A DNA stretch of 64,000 bases from JAFMDF01 sp965222705 (GTDB lineage Bacteria; Bacteroidota; Bacteroidia; Chitinophagales; Saprospiraceae). Both the position numbers and the translations under genes were made by a program. The notes beneath the pieces were generated by a model. That model did no database searches and was not told the origin of the DNA. It worked only from the letters and a program-made list of their open reading frames with translations. Location of the stretch: positions 62,001 through 126,000 of the forward strand of contig CBDCUO010000001.1 of NCBI GenBank assembly GCA_965222705.1, in the 5' to 3' direction. How positions within the stretch are numbered: the first letter of the stretch is position 1; the number at the start of each line of letters is the position of its first letter. Of this stretch, positions 9,684 through 20,800 are shown piece by piece.

Positions 9684-10730
9684 TCAATTTTTGTCAGGAT
9701 ATTCTTCCATTAGTTGAATCGCCTCTTCTGAGCCGAGTTTTGCCGCTTGCTTCCAATCTTTGACGAATCCTTTTTTACCAGCTTTGTGCAAGGCAATGCC
9801 TCTATACAATAATGGGTCAGATTCTTTTACCTTTTCAGCTGTTTCCTGTTCCAGTTTTAAGGCCTCATTGAAAGCGTCAACAGCTTCTTGATAGTTTCCT
9901 AGCTCCAAAAGAGCCTGTCCGTATTTTGTAAAAATATATTTTTTCCATTTATTATTGGAATCACCTGCTGCAAAAACCCGTTTGGTAAATAATTTAAACT
10001 CTAAGGCAGCTCCTTTAAAATCTTTTAACTTCATCAAGCACTCTCCTTTGATACGGCGAGATTTCCAATAAATAGCTTGTAAAGGAATAGATTTTTTTAT
10101 GGACTGTTCTAGGTCAGTGACAGCCTTATCTAACTCTCCTTTGAGAATATAAATGTTAGCTCTTCCGAAATAAGGGTCCGGATTGTTTTGGTATATATTA
10201 ATGCTTTTTGTAAAATCATACAAAGCGTCATTATAGTTTTTTAGTTGATAATTGACATAGCCCCTTCGTTCGTATGCTTGTGCATGACGCTCATATTTTT
10301 GAATGGCTCTATTCAGTGCCTCCATTGCCTCTTCTTCTTTCCCTTCTTCCTGTATCAACTCTCTTCCCTTTAGGAAGGACTGGACGGCCATCTTATCACT
10401 GCGAGGTTCAATAATGGCTTGCTCCAGTATTTTGCCATTGTCGATCAACCAAGCACTCATCTGGCCAGTAATGGCAAACTGAGAAAGATATTCCATTAGG
10501 TTTATGGTTCCTTTCCACTTTTTTAAAGAACCATAAACAATCACTCGCGGGAGATTTACGCTAGAGGAGGGTTCATCGAAGAGATCAACTTCATTGAACA
10601 AGACATCGGACTTATAATAACTCTCTATCCGACGTTCATACATCTTTAATACCTTTTCGTAACTTTTGGAATTACCAAACTCAAGGCATCCCTTAAAAAT
10701 AATTTTAAAATTTTGTCCGTTTACTACCAT
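9684..10730 (-). CDS. Tetratricopeptide repeat protein
   Basis: A 348-residue protein with no signal peptide or membrane helix, so probably cytoplasmic. The first 110 residues are unassigned. They are followed by about six TPR-type helical pairs from residue 115 on, for example AYERRGYVNYQLKNYNDALY, DPYFGRANIYILKGELDKAV and TKYGQALLELGNYQEAVDAF. The last repeat has a Sel1-like ending (GFVKDWKQAAKLGSEEAIQL). TPR arrays bind partner proteins; the partner is unknown. It is transcribed towards prfA and shares that gene's terminator. The start is the ATG ending at 10730. A 625-base AT-rich gap separates it from the divergent rhodanese gene. Confidence 0.8.
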   Translation of the reverse strand: MVVNGQNFKIIFKGCLEFGNSKSYEKVLKMYERRIESYYKSDVLFNEVDLFDEPSSSVNLPRVIVYGSLKKWKGTINLMEYLSQFAITGQMSAWLIDNGKILEQAIIEPRSDKMAVQSFLKGRELIQEEGKEEEAMEALNRAIQKYERHAQAYERRGYVNYQLKNYNDALYDFTKSINIYQNNPDPYFGRANIYILKGELDKAVTDLEQSIKKSIPLQAIYWKSRRIKGECLMKLKDFKGAALEFKLFTKRVFAAGDSNNKWKKYIFTKYGQALLELGNYQEAVDAFNEALKLEQETAEKVKESDPLLYRGIALHKAGKKGFVKDWKQAAKLGSEEAIQLMEEYPDKN

Positions 10731-11355
10731 GATGAAAATACTGCTTTTTTAGAGGACTTGAATGTTACATTAATATCCCCCCAATGATTTTCTCAATTGC
10801 TTGTTTAATAGCATAAAAATCATTTAGCTTTTCTTGTAAAAAATTAGTTCCTCATTAGTAAACTGGGTGCAGTCTTTTTGGCAATAGCGTGGAATGCATA
10901 ATGACAAAAGAAGTATGTTATTTTTTATGCTAGTGTGTGCTTTTATATAAGTACCACACTCAGTTTTCTCATATATGTTCTAAAAATCTTAGGGCTTGTC
11001 CTTAGAAAAGGTTTGAATTTTGGCTATGTGCAAGGAACAAGTTAAGGGTTAGTTTTATTACAAAACAGCTACGAAGATAATTATCTTTCTTGTAAATGTC
11101 AAGTTTTATTAAATAAAAATTGCATATAAATCCTTAATAGTCAAGAAGAAAGATGTATATTAAGTGTTTTTTTACGAAATGCTTTAATTTATTTGATGTT
11201 TGAAAACGATTTCTATAGAGAAATCAAATTTTAAACCCCAACCAATAGGCTACAAAATCTGCTATATATCAGGCCACATCAAATTATTCAAAAGATACTA
11301 TTCTTTAGAACTTTCAAATATTATATTTGTTGATTTAACAATAAAATGGTTGAGT
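10731..11355. other. Intergenic region, 625 bases, no gene seen
   Basis: An AT-rich spacer between the divergent TPR and rhodanese genes. No convincing coding frame or RNA gene was found. A stretch near 10990-11060 (beginning GGGCTTGTCCTTAG) is less AT-rich than its surroundings and could be a remnant of a repeat or insertion-sequence end, but no partner copy exists in the window. A TATATTTG box at 11322-11329 probably serves the rhodanese gene. Confidence 0.4.
11322..11329 (+). promoter_or_regulatory. Candidate -7 box upstream of the rhodanese lipoprotein gene
   Basis: TATATTTG matches the Bacteroidota -7 consensus TAnnTTTG and lies 27 bases ahead of the ATG at 11356. That fits the short leader expected if 11356, not an upstream TTG, is the start. 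No convincing -33 element is visible. Confidence 0.35.
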
Positions 11356-11763
11356 ATGGATTCTTTTTCTTTTTTATCAAGCTTTTTGGGGCTTTTCGTC
11401 CTTATTGCTTGTAATGTTAACTCAGAGAGGTCGGGGACAACCACTAAAGATGGCAAAGTTTCTGTTGAAGTTTTTAAATCTAAACTTTCTGCAGTTTCTG
11501 ACCCTCAATTGATTGATGTCCGAACACCTCAAGAATTTTCTCAAGGCACTTTGGAAGGGGCAGTAAACATAAATTATAGGGGACAAGACATTGATAATCA
11601 ATTGAATACACTTAATAAAACAAAACCGGTTTTTATTTTTTGTCGATCAGGTGGAAGAAGCGGAGAATGTTATACCAAAATGAAAAATATGGGTTTTTCT
11701 AAAGTCTATGACATGGATGGAGGGTATCTTGCCTGGACAGAACAAAATTTGATCCGTAACTAG
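11356..11763 (+). CDS. Rhodanese-like lipoprotein
   Basis: A 135-residue protein. The start is set at the ATG at 11356 because it yields a lipoprotein signal peptide (MDSFSFLSSFLGLFVLIAC) with lipobox LIAC. An in-frame TTG at 11200 would bury this signal behind 52 residues and lie upstream of the likely promoter. The mature part is one rhodanese domain, with LIDVRTPQEFSQGTLEGAVN and the catalytic-loop cysteine in FIFCRSGGRSGE, the site that carries persulfide in sulfurtransferases. Single-domain periplasmic rhodaneses of this type are common in Bacteroidota; the physiological donor is unknown. It ends 11 bases before uvrB, so the two may be cotranscribed. Confidence 0.85.
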   Translation: MDSFSFLSSFLGLFVLIACNVNSERSGTTTKDGKVSVEVFKSKLSAVSDPQLIDVRTPQEFSQGTLEGAVNINYRGQDIDNQLNTLNKTKPVFIFCRSGGRSGECYTKMKNMGFSKVYDMDGGYLAWTEQNLIRN

Positions 11764-11774
11764 CGTAGCCCCAA

Positions 11775-13805
11775 ATGAGCTTTAAACTAGATTCTCCTTT
11801 TCAGCCTACTGGTGACCAGCCGCAAGCCATTGAACAATTGGTTGAGGGTGTTCGATTGGGTGATAGAGCTCAATGCTTGTTGGGAGTAACGGGTTCTGGA
11901 AAAACCTTTACGGTTGCCAATGTTATTAAAGAATTGAATAAACCGACCCTCGTTTTAACCCATAATAAAACACTTACAGCTCAACTTTATGGAGAATTCA
12001 GAGAATTTTTTCCTGATAATGCCGTAGAGTACTTTGTTTCTTACTACGATTATTACCAACCAGAGGCTTACCTTTCGGTTTCCGACACTTTTATAGAAAA
12101 AGATTTATCTATCAATGAAGAGGTAGATAAATTGCGCCTGCATGCTACATCTTCCCTACTTTCTGGGCGGAGGGATATTATTATTGTCGCTTCTGTTTCC
12201 TGTATTTATGGTATGGGCAATCCGGATGATTACAAAACGGGAATAATTCGAATTCACAAAGGACTGGTAGTTACCCGAAATTCTTTTTTGTATCAACTAG
12301 TTGGTAGTTTGTACTCCCGCACAGAACTCGACTTTAAACGAGCCACTTTTAGGGTGCGAGGAGATACCGTAGATATCAATTTGCCTTATGTAGAATATGG
12401 ATACAGAATTACTTTTTTTGGTGACGAAATTGAGGAAATAGAAAGGATTGAGGTAGAAACAGGTAAAAGGATTGAAACACTGGAAACGGCCGCGATTTTT
12501 CCTGCCAATCTTTATATCGCACCCAAAGAAAGAATGAACGCTATTCTTAGGGACATTGAAGATGAACTGTATCAACAACAAAAGTATTTTGAGAGGGAAG
12601 CTCGACTGCTGGAAGCTAAAAGAATTAAAGAACGAGTAACGTTTGATTTGGAAATGATGAGAGAGTTGGGCTATTGCAATGGCGTTGAGAATTATTCCCG
12701 TTTTTTTGATGGCCGAGCGCCGGGCACCCGACCATTCTGTTTGTTAGACTATTTCCCAGACGATTATTTGATGGTGATTGATGAAAGCCATGTAACTGTG
12801 CCGCAGGTTCGGGGAATGTGGGGAGGCGATAGGGCGAGAAAGTTGAATTTGGTCAATTATGGTTTTCGATTACCTTCTGCAATGGATAATCGTCCGCTAA
12901 ATTTCACAGAGTTTGAAAGTTTGATTAACCAGGTCATTTATGTAAGCGCGACTCCGGGAGACTACGAGTTGGAGCAAACGGGTGGCGTTATTGTTGAGCA
13001 ATTAATTAGGCCTACGGGACTATTAGACCCGCCGATCGATGTACGCCCGAGTCTTAATCAAATTGACGACTTATTGGAGGAAGTTCATAATCGAATTGAA
13101 AAAAAGGAAAGGGTACTCATTACTACGCTCACAAAACGGATGGCGGAAGAATTAGCGAAGTATATGGCGAAACTTAATGTAAAATGTCAGTATATTCATT
13201 CGGAAGTGGATACAATGGAGCGGGTCGAAATTTTGAGGAACCTTCGATTGGGGGCATTTGATGTGCTGATTGGCGTTAATCTTTTAAGAGAAGGCTTGGA
13301 TTTGCCAGAGGTTTCTTTGGTCGCCATTTTAGATGCAGACAAAGAAGGCTTTTTGAGAAATGATCGTTCTCTTACACAAACTGCGGGCCGGGCTGCCCGA
13401 AATTCTAACGGATTGGTTATTTTTTATGCCGATAAAACTACTGATTCCATGCAAAGAACAATAGAAGAAACGAATCGTCGTCGTTCTATACAAATTGTTT
13501 ATAACGAAAAACATGGCATCACCCCAACCACGGTTAGCAAAAGTAGAGAAGAAATTATTAACCAAAAATCCATTTTAGATATTCGAACAAGCCACCCGAA
13601 GGCTTATATTGAGCCGGAAAAGCCAAGTATTGCGGCTGATCCAATAGTAGAATATATGTCAAAAGATCAATTGGAAAAATTGATAATGGAAACAGAAAGG
13701 AAAATGAAAAAAGCAGCTAAAGAATTGGACTTTATTTCTGCAGCTCAATTCCGAGATGAATTATTTGCTTTAAAGAAAAAACAAAAAAAGCAAATGCCAC
13801 ATTGA
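11775..13805 (+). CDS. uvrB: Excinuclease ABC subunit B
   Basis: UvrB is the damage-verifying helicase-like core of nucleotide excision repair: it is loaded by UvrA and recruits UvrC for incision. The 676 residues are full length. Visible features are Walker A GVTGSGKTFTVANV near residue 37, the beta-hairpin region YYDYYQPEAYLSVSDTFIEK, the DESH box in MVIDESHVTVPQVRGM, helicase motif VI with QTAGRAARN, and a C-terminal UVR motif (residues about 625-665) that contacts UvrC. The start ATG follows the rhodanese gene by 11 bases. Nothing is unusual. Confidence 0.98.
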   Translation: MSFKLDSPFQPTGDQPQAIEQLVEGVRLGDRAQCLLGVTGSGKTFTVANVIKELNKPTLVLTHNKTLTAQLYGEFREFFPDNAVEYFVSYYDYYQPEAYLSVSDTFIEKDLSINEEVDKLRLHATSSLLSGRRDIIIVASVSCIYGMGNPDDYKTGIIRIHKGLVVTRNSFLYQLVGSLYSRTELDFKRATFRVRGDTVDINLPYVEYGYRITFFGDEIEEIERIEVETGKRIETLETAAIFPANLYIAPKERMNAILRDIEDELYQQQKYFEREARLLEAKRIKERVTFDLEMMRELGYCNGVENYSRFFDGRAPGTRPFCLLDYFPDDYLMVIDESHVTVPQVRGMWGGDRARKLNLVNYGFRLPSAMDNRPLNFTEFESLINQVIYVSATPGDYELEQTGGVIVEQLIRPTGLLDPPIDVRPSLNQIDDLLEEVHNRIEKKERVLITTLTKRMAEELAKYMAKLNVKCQYIHSEVDTMERVEILRNLRLGAFDVLIGVNLLREGLDLPEVSLVAILDADKEGFLRNDRSLTQTAGRAARNSNGLVIFYADKTTDSMQRTIEETNRRRSIQIVYNEKHGITPTTVSKSREEIINQKSILDIRTSHPKAYIEPEKPSIAADPIVEYMSKDQLEKLIMETERKMKKAAKELDFISAAQFRDELFALKKKQKKQMPH

Positions 13806-14071
13806 GTTTATATAGTAAAAACCACACGCGTCGAAATTTAGCAAGCGCATTGTTTTTTATTGCGTGTTAGAATTGTTGAGCAAGCTATTTGTCTATGGAT
13901 GTATCTATACCTGAAAATTTTAAAAAGAAAGAGGGATTTTTTGTCCTTTTTTTGAAAATTTTTTTATGATTTATCCTCTTTTTGATTATATTTATGAAAT
14001 TGTTTGGGCTGAAGAGAAGTAAAAAGTAGAAAAAGGAAGTAAGCATCTTGAGCGAATTTTTGGCTGGAAAA

Positions 14072-14749
14072 TTAGACTTCAAAAACATTCCATATCACAT
14101 CGTTCGGCAATTCTGCTAATAACTCTACTTTTTTAGAAGTGATTGGATGCAGAAAAAACAATTTCCAAGCATGCAAGTGAATAGACCGATCTTTGTTGCC
14201 TCGCCTCGCACCATATTTTACATCCCCTTTTATTGGCGAACCAATAGCGGCTAACTGCGCTCGAATCTGGTGATGCCGCCCTGTTTCTAATTCAATTTTT
14301 AATAAGTGATAATTTTTACTCTTACCAATAGTTTTGTATTGCAAAATGGCTTTCTTATATCCCTTTATAGGTTCGTCAGATGTATATGATTTGTTTATCT
14401 TACTGTTTTTTCTAAGATAATGAATTAATTCCCCTTCTTTTTCTTTTGGCGCATTTTTCACAATAGCCAAATAGGTTTTTTTTATGTCCCTATTCTGAAA
14501 CTGTTTATTAAGTTTTACTATTGCTTTTTTGGTTTTTGCAAAAAGCACTACTCCGCTGGCTGGGCGGTCAATTCGGTGGATTAAGTAAATAGTTGATTTG
14601 GTATAAATCTCAGCCAGAGTAAGTAAGGATTTTTTGGTCGTTTTATCTGGCTGGACAGGAATCATCGGAGGTTTATTAAAGGCAATTAATTGGCTATTTT
14701 TGTAAATAAGCCAATCACTTATTTTATTAGACGATTGGTTTTCTTTCAC
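14072..14749 (-). CDS. RluA-family RNA pseudouridine synthase
   Basis: A 225-residue enzyme that would isomerise specific uridines in rRNA or tRNA. The catalytic aspartate is in HRIDRPASGVVLFAKT near residue 62. Other family motifs are KTYLAIV, the ETGRHHQIRAQLAAIGSPI stretch near residue 155, and the final HLHAWKLFFLHP. There is no N-terminal S4 RNA-binding domain, as in the short RluA/TruC-like members, so the target uridine cannot be named. It is divergent from the megasynthase gene, with 139 bases between the starts, and is unlikely to belong to that pathway. Confidence 0.9.
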   Translation of the reverse strand: MKENQSSNKISDWLIYKNSQLIAFNKPPMIPVQPDKTTKKSLLTLAEIYTKSTIYLIHRIDRPASGVVLFAKTKKAIVKLNKQFQNRDIKKTYLAIVKNAPKEKEGELIHYLRKNSKINKSYTSDEPIKGYKKAILQYKTIGKSKNYHLLKIELETGRHHQIRAQLAAIGSPIKGDVKYGARRGNKDRSIHLHAWKLFFLHPITSKKVELLAELPNDVIWNVFEV

Positions 14750-14811
14750 AATTTTTTTAATTTATTGAAAATTACCGCTTTTTACCTAGCGCAAATTTGC
14801 TTAGAAAAATG

Positions 14812-14819
14812 TAAATTTG
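14812..14819 (+). promoter_or_regulatory. Candidate -7 box upstream of the NRPS/PKS gene
   Basis: TAAATTTG matches TAnnTTTG and lies 69 bases ahead of the megasynthase ATG. A TTTG at 14796-14799 is too close to be the -33 element, so this is weak. Confidence 0.3.
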
Positions 14820-14888
14820 TTAACTCCCTTGTGATTTTAATTTCTCCGTCCCCATTTCATCCCCGCGGTCACTCTGAAAACCACCGGT

Positions 14889-17800
14889 ATGTACAAAAAA
14901 CAACACTTGACGAACCTAGAGGGCCGATGCCTATGCGATTTAGTGAGCCATTTTGCACTAAAAACGCCCCATAGTACGGCATTAATTTTTCAGGATCAAT
15001 CGATAACTTACGCAGACTTGGAGGAACAATCATCCTTGTTAGCCGCCTATCTTCAACAAATAGGCGTTCATCGGGGAAATTTTGTCGCCATTCATTTAGC
15101 CCGTTCTATTGATTTGATTATTGGAATTATTGGAATTCAAAAAGCGGGGGCTGCTTATGTGCCTATTGATATTGATTATCCTGTTGAAAGAATTGCCTTC
15201 ATGTTATCAGATTCAAAGACGAAGGTTGTATTAAGTCAAAATAATTTTTTGCAGAATATTACAGATAAGAATATTTCAGTCATCAATTTTGATACAGATT
15301 GGGCTAAAATTAAAAAATGTAAAGGAAAAAAATACAGCCCCGTCAGCTTGGCAACCGATTTAGCTTATATGATTTATACCTCCGGCTCAACGGGAAAGCC
15401 TAAAGGGGTCATGATTAGCCATAAAAATGTTTTTAATCAATTAGAAGGACAACAAGCCATTGCCCCGGACCGCATCTATCGGATGCTTTTAACTTGTTCG
15501 ATTTCTTTTGATGTTTCAGTGCTTACTATTTATTGGACGCTATATCAGGGTGCGACTTTAGTCATTCCGGAGCAAGGCGAAGAAAAAGATATCCAACGAT
15601 TATCAAGAACAATTGAAAAATACAAAATATCCCATATTCTAACGCTTCCTTCTTTGCATACATTAATCCTGGAACAAAGTAATCCAGAAAAGCTGCAATC
15701 CTTAAAACTGATCAATGTTTCCGGAGAGGTCTGTCCTGTTTCTCTGGCGAAAAAGCACGAAGCTTTGCTACCAAACTGCCAACTATATAATCTATATGGA
15801 CCCACTGAAGCGACTGTTAACTGTACGTTTTTTAAAATTCCAACAGGTTTTTCCGAGGCAAAAGTACCCATTGGTATCCCAATAAAAAATTATGAAATTT
15901 TTATTTTAAATAAAAACCTGAAAGAAGTTTCTAAAAATGAAACAGGAGAAATTTACATCGGCGGCTCTAAGGAGGTTGTGGGAAAAGGCTATTGGAATCG
16001 CCTTGAATTAACAAAAGAAAGGTTTATTAAGAACCCTTTTTCAAAACGAGGCGGAAGTGTATTATATAAAACAGGTGATTTGGCACGCTGGATGCTCGAT
16101 GGAAATATTGAGTTTTTAGGCCGGGCAGATTTTCAAGTAAAATTCAGAGGTTATCGAATCGAACTTGGCGAAATAGAGACGGCAATTGGTCATTATTCCT
16201 CCATAAAAGAAGTGGTTGTTTTACTAAAAAATGGAGAAGATATCAATAATCAACGCTTAATTGCTTATGTTACGCTTCAAAAAGTGGCGCAATTAAATAT
16301 TTCCAAAATCAGAGGTTTTCTAAATGAGCAATTGCCGGAGTATATGATTCCCACTGCTTTTGTCGTATTGGATAAAATGCCTTTAACGCCAAATGGAAAA
16401 TTTGACCGAAAAGCCTTACCTGACCCTCCCGACGAACGCCCCCTTCTCTCCCAACCCTATCAAGCTCCAAAAGGGAAGTTGGAAGAGGAAATTGCACAAA
16501 TTTGGGAAACCCTTCTATATATCAGACCCATTGGAAGAAAGGATAAATTTTTTGAATTGGGAGGCAATTCCATTCAGGCAGCCCAGTTTATTGGACAATT
16601 GCAAAAGAGGCTAAATACTTCTATTTTTATTACAACCATTTTTGATAACCCGACCATTGAGAAATACGCTAAAATGTTGGAAAAAGCATATGTGGAAGAG
16701 CTAGAAAAATATTTTGGAAAAAGAAATCCTAATTTGACAAAATCTGTTCAGACAGATAATGCTTACAGTGAAGAAAAAGGAATTGCCAGTTTTCGAAAAT
16801 ACCTTCCTACCCTTTCTCAAAAAGACACATCTAAAGAAAAAAATCTATCAGCTATCTTCATTTTAGCCCCTCCTCGATCGGGCACAAGTTTACTTAGTTT
16901 AATGCTAGCAGGACATCCTAACTTGTTGGCATTCAATGAATTAAATTTACTAGGATTTCATACACTAAGAGAATGGGCGACTGCCTTTTCCAGTAAATAC
17001 AGCCTTTGGCAAGAAGGAGCAATTAGAGCGGTCATGGAATTAAAAAGCTGCCATGCAGATGATGCAAAACTGCTGATTCGCGATTTTGAAAAAAAAGATA
17101 TTACGACCAAAACATTTTATAAACAACTTCAAGACTGGGCATCCCCTAAAACCATTGTTGATAAAACGCCTGCTTACGCAATGGACTTAGCAACCTTGCA
17201 AAAAGCAGAACAAGACTTTGAAAACCCGATATTTATCCATTTGATACGCCATCCATATTCAATGGTCAATTCTTTTGAAAAATACCATTTAGATCAGGTT
17301 TTATATTTAAAAGAACATCCCTATACTGCTAGAGAACTTGGCGAATTGGTCTGGATACATAGCCACCAAAACATTCTTGCCTTTCTAAAAAATATTCCCC
17401 AAAATCGCCAATGTCAGATTCGCTATGAAGATTTGGTACAATTTCCAGAAAAAGGTATTAGAACACTTTGCCAACAAACAGGACTTTCTTTTCATCCCGA
17501 CATGCTAAGGCCATATAAAGATTTTTCTGCTAAAAACATTGATGGTATTTATAAGGATTCCCGCTCCATGAGTGATTCCAATTTGTTAAAGTATAAAAAA
17601 ATTAATGCTGCAAAAGCAGAGGAATGGAAAAAAATAACTAAGAATAATTTTTTATCCAAAACCTCTATGGATTTAGCAGAAAGATTGGGATACGAGCGAC
17701 CCCGAGCTTTGGAAATCCATAAAAAAGATACCAATACGGAAAATAGTGACATTGCCATTATTGGAATAGCTTGTCGTCTTCCTGGAGCAAATAACCTCCA

Positions 17801-20800
17801 TGAGTTTTGGACTAATCTAGTCAATGGAGTAGATGTAAGCAAGGAAGTTAGGGCAGAAGACTTGATTAAGGGGGGACTTGATCCGAACATTCTGAATGAC
17901 CCAAGTTATGTGGCTCGGGCACTGACCCTGGATGATGTAGATTCTTTCGATGCCTCTTTTTTTGGTTATCATCCAAAGACAGCGGCAATGATGGACCCAC
18001 AGCATCGGGTATTACTAGAAGTAGCCTATGCCGCTTTGGAAAACGCAGGTTATAACCCTTTTGACTATACAGGGAAGATTGGTGCTTTTGGCGGGGTAGC
18101 GAGGAATGCTTATTTCACAGACAACATTGCTACACATCCCGATTTACTTCATTCAGCGGGCGACTATCAAGATACATTAGGAAGTGAAAAAACCTTCTCC
18201 ATTAGCCGTATTGCCTATAAATTAAATTTGAAAGGCCCTGCTGTTAATGTTCAAACGGCTTGCTCTACATCGGGTACAGCGGTGCATTTAGCTTGTCAAA
18301 GCATTTTAAATGGAGACTCAGATATGGTATTAGTCGGCGGAGGTAGAATCCAGCCTGCTCTACGGTTTGGCTATCAGCACATAGAGGGCGGGCCCCTTTC
18401 GCCGGACGGTTATATTCGGACCTTTGATGCAGAGGCAAAAGGGATGGCACAGGGAAATGGCGTGGTTTGTATCGTTTTAAAAAAACTGGATAAAGCTCTT
18501 ACAGATAAAGACCACATCTGGGCGGTCATTAAAGGAACTGCGATTAATAATGACGGAGCGGACAAGATTGGATTTACCGCACCAAGCGTGAAAGGACAAG
18601 CAAAAGCGATCATCAAAGCATTAGCCACCGCAAAATTAAAAGCAACGGATATTGATTATATTGAAGCACATGGAACAGGCACCGTTCTAGGGGACCCTAT
18701 TGAGGTGGAAGGCTTAACCAAGGCATTTAGAGCAATGACGGACAAGAAGCAGTTTTGTGGCATTGGCTCTGTAAAAACAGCCATTGGGCACTTAGATGCT
18801 GGTTCTTGTCTGGCAGGAATTATTAAAGTGGCCCTAGCTCTAAAATATGAATTATTACCACCCTCTTTAAATTTTGAAAAGCCCAACCCACAAATTGACT
18901 TTGTCAATTCCCCATTTTATGTGAGTGCCCGGTTAAAAAAGTGGGAAAAAGGAGAAAAGGTGCGACGGGCTGGCGTGAGTTCTTTTGGCTTAGGTGGCAC
19001 TAACGCCCATATTATTTTAGAAGAAGCTCCACAGAAAACACAAGTTGAGGAAACAGGCATTAACCCAAAAGATACACCCGAGTTATTATTGCTTTCTGCC
19101 AAAAGCGAAGCAATTTTAAAAAAACAAGCTGAGAACCTAGTCGCTTTATTAGAGCGAAAACCAGCTATTTCTTTAACGAACGTAGCCTATACCCTAGCAA
19201 TCGGACGAGCAACTTATAAAGAAAGAGGAGCTATTGTGTATAGCCCAAATAAGGTAAAACATTCTTTTGGAAAGTTGATAACCCATAAAGCGACACTAAA
19301 TAATCCGCCCATTATTTTCATGTTTCCCGGCGGCGGTGCGCAGTATGTGACGATGGCAAAAGGCCTGTATGAAAAATATTCATATTTTAGAAAACAGGTG
19401 GATTATTGTCTCGATTTTTTAGAAAAAGAGGAAAACCTGCAATTAAGGCCGCTATTATTCCCTTCCAAAAGTGCTGATTTTGCTTTAATTAAAAAAGAAA
19501 TAGAACAGCCAGCAAAAGCACTAGCCACGCTTTTTATAGTCGAATACGCTTTAGCAAAACTCTGGCAATTTTGGGGCATCCAACCTTCTGAAATGATCGG
19601 ACATAGCATGGGAGAATATACCGCTGCTTGTTTGGCAGGCGTATTTTCAGTGGAAGATGGGCTACGGCTGGTTACTTTGAGGGGTAGGTTGTTTGAAAGT
19701 TTGCCAGCAGAAGGAGGTATGTTGAGCGTACCTTTATCAGAAGAGGAAGTAGGATCAATTTTAACAGAAAATACGGTTATCTCAGTCGTCAATAAGCTAG
19801 ATAACTGTGTGGTTTCCGGACAAGTAGCCGCGATTGATTTATTGCAGAAAAAACTGGCAGAAAAAAATGTTGATGCCGCAAAAATTCACATCAATGTGGC
19901 AGCACATTCTCCACAGATTGACCCAATTATTCCAAAATTTAGAACTTTTTTACAAACTATTAATTTTAAAGAACCGGCTATTCCAATTATTTCCAATGTA
20001 AGCGGCAAATGGGCAGCCCCAAAAGAAATGGCAAGACCTGAATATTGGATCAATCATTTGAGAAAGACGGTTCGATTTTCAGACGGTTTGGCGACTATTT
20101 TTGAAAGGGAAGATAAAATTTTGTTGGAAGTCGGCCCCGGCCAAACGCTCGCTACTTTTGCCCGACAGCACCCCGAAAAAACCAATAATCACTTTATTTT
20201 TTCTTCTATTCGACACCCAAAAGAAGCAGTCAATGATGTTACTTTTTTATTAAAAACGATTGGAAAAATGTGGGGCAAAGGCTTAGTATTTAATTGGGAA
20301 AATTACTATAAAGAATTTAGCCCACAGCGCGAACCTCTACCGACTTATCCTTTTGAACGAAAGCCTTATTGGATCGAGCCGCTTCGGACGGTGCAAGCAA
20401 AATCTAGCTCTGAGGGAAGTGAACTTGAAGAAACCTCTCCCCTTTTCGCCAGTGTGGAGCAGCCTATTGGACCCTCTCCAAATAATCAAGAAGTAAATAA
20501 AAATACTGTTATTTCCAGAAAAGAACATTTAATTTTTTTAATAAAAGAAATATTATTTGAGCTAAGTGGCTTGGAACCAGAACAAATGGATAATGATGCC
20601 ACTTTTCTAGAATTGGGCTTTGATTCGCTTTTTTTAACCCAGGCGATTACCCAATTTAATCGAAAATTTAAATTAGCGATTACATTCAGGCAGCTATTTG
20701 AAGAAGCTTCTACGATTGAAACTTTAGCAGAATACATGGATACTGTCCTAGAAGAAGGACTGTTTATGCCCGAGCAAATAGCCAAGCAGCAGACAAGTCC

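Noticed and set aside
13885..14088. A 67-codon frame on the minus strand between uvrB and the pseudouridine synthase
   Set aside because: It overlaps the end of the pseudouridine synthase gene and is a low-complexity Lys/Phe/Asn sequence expected from AT-rich spacer DNA.
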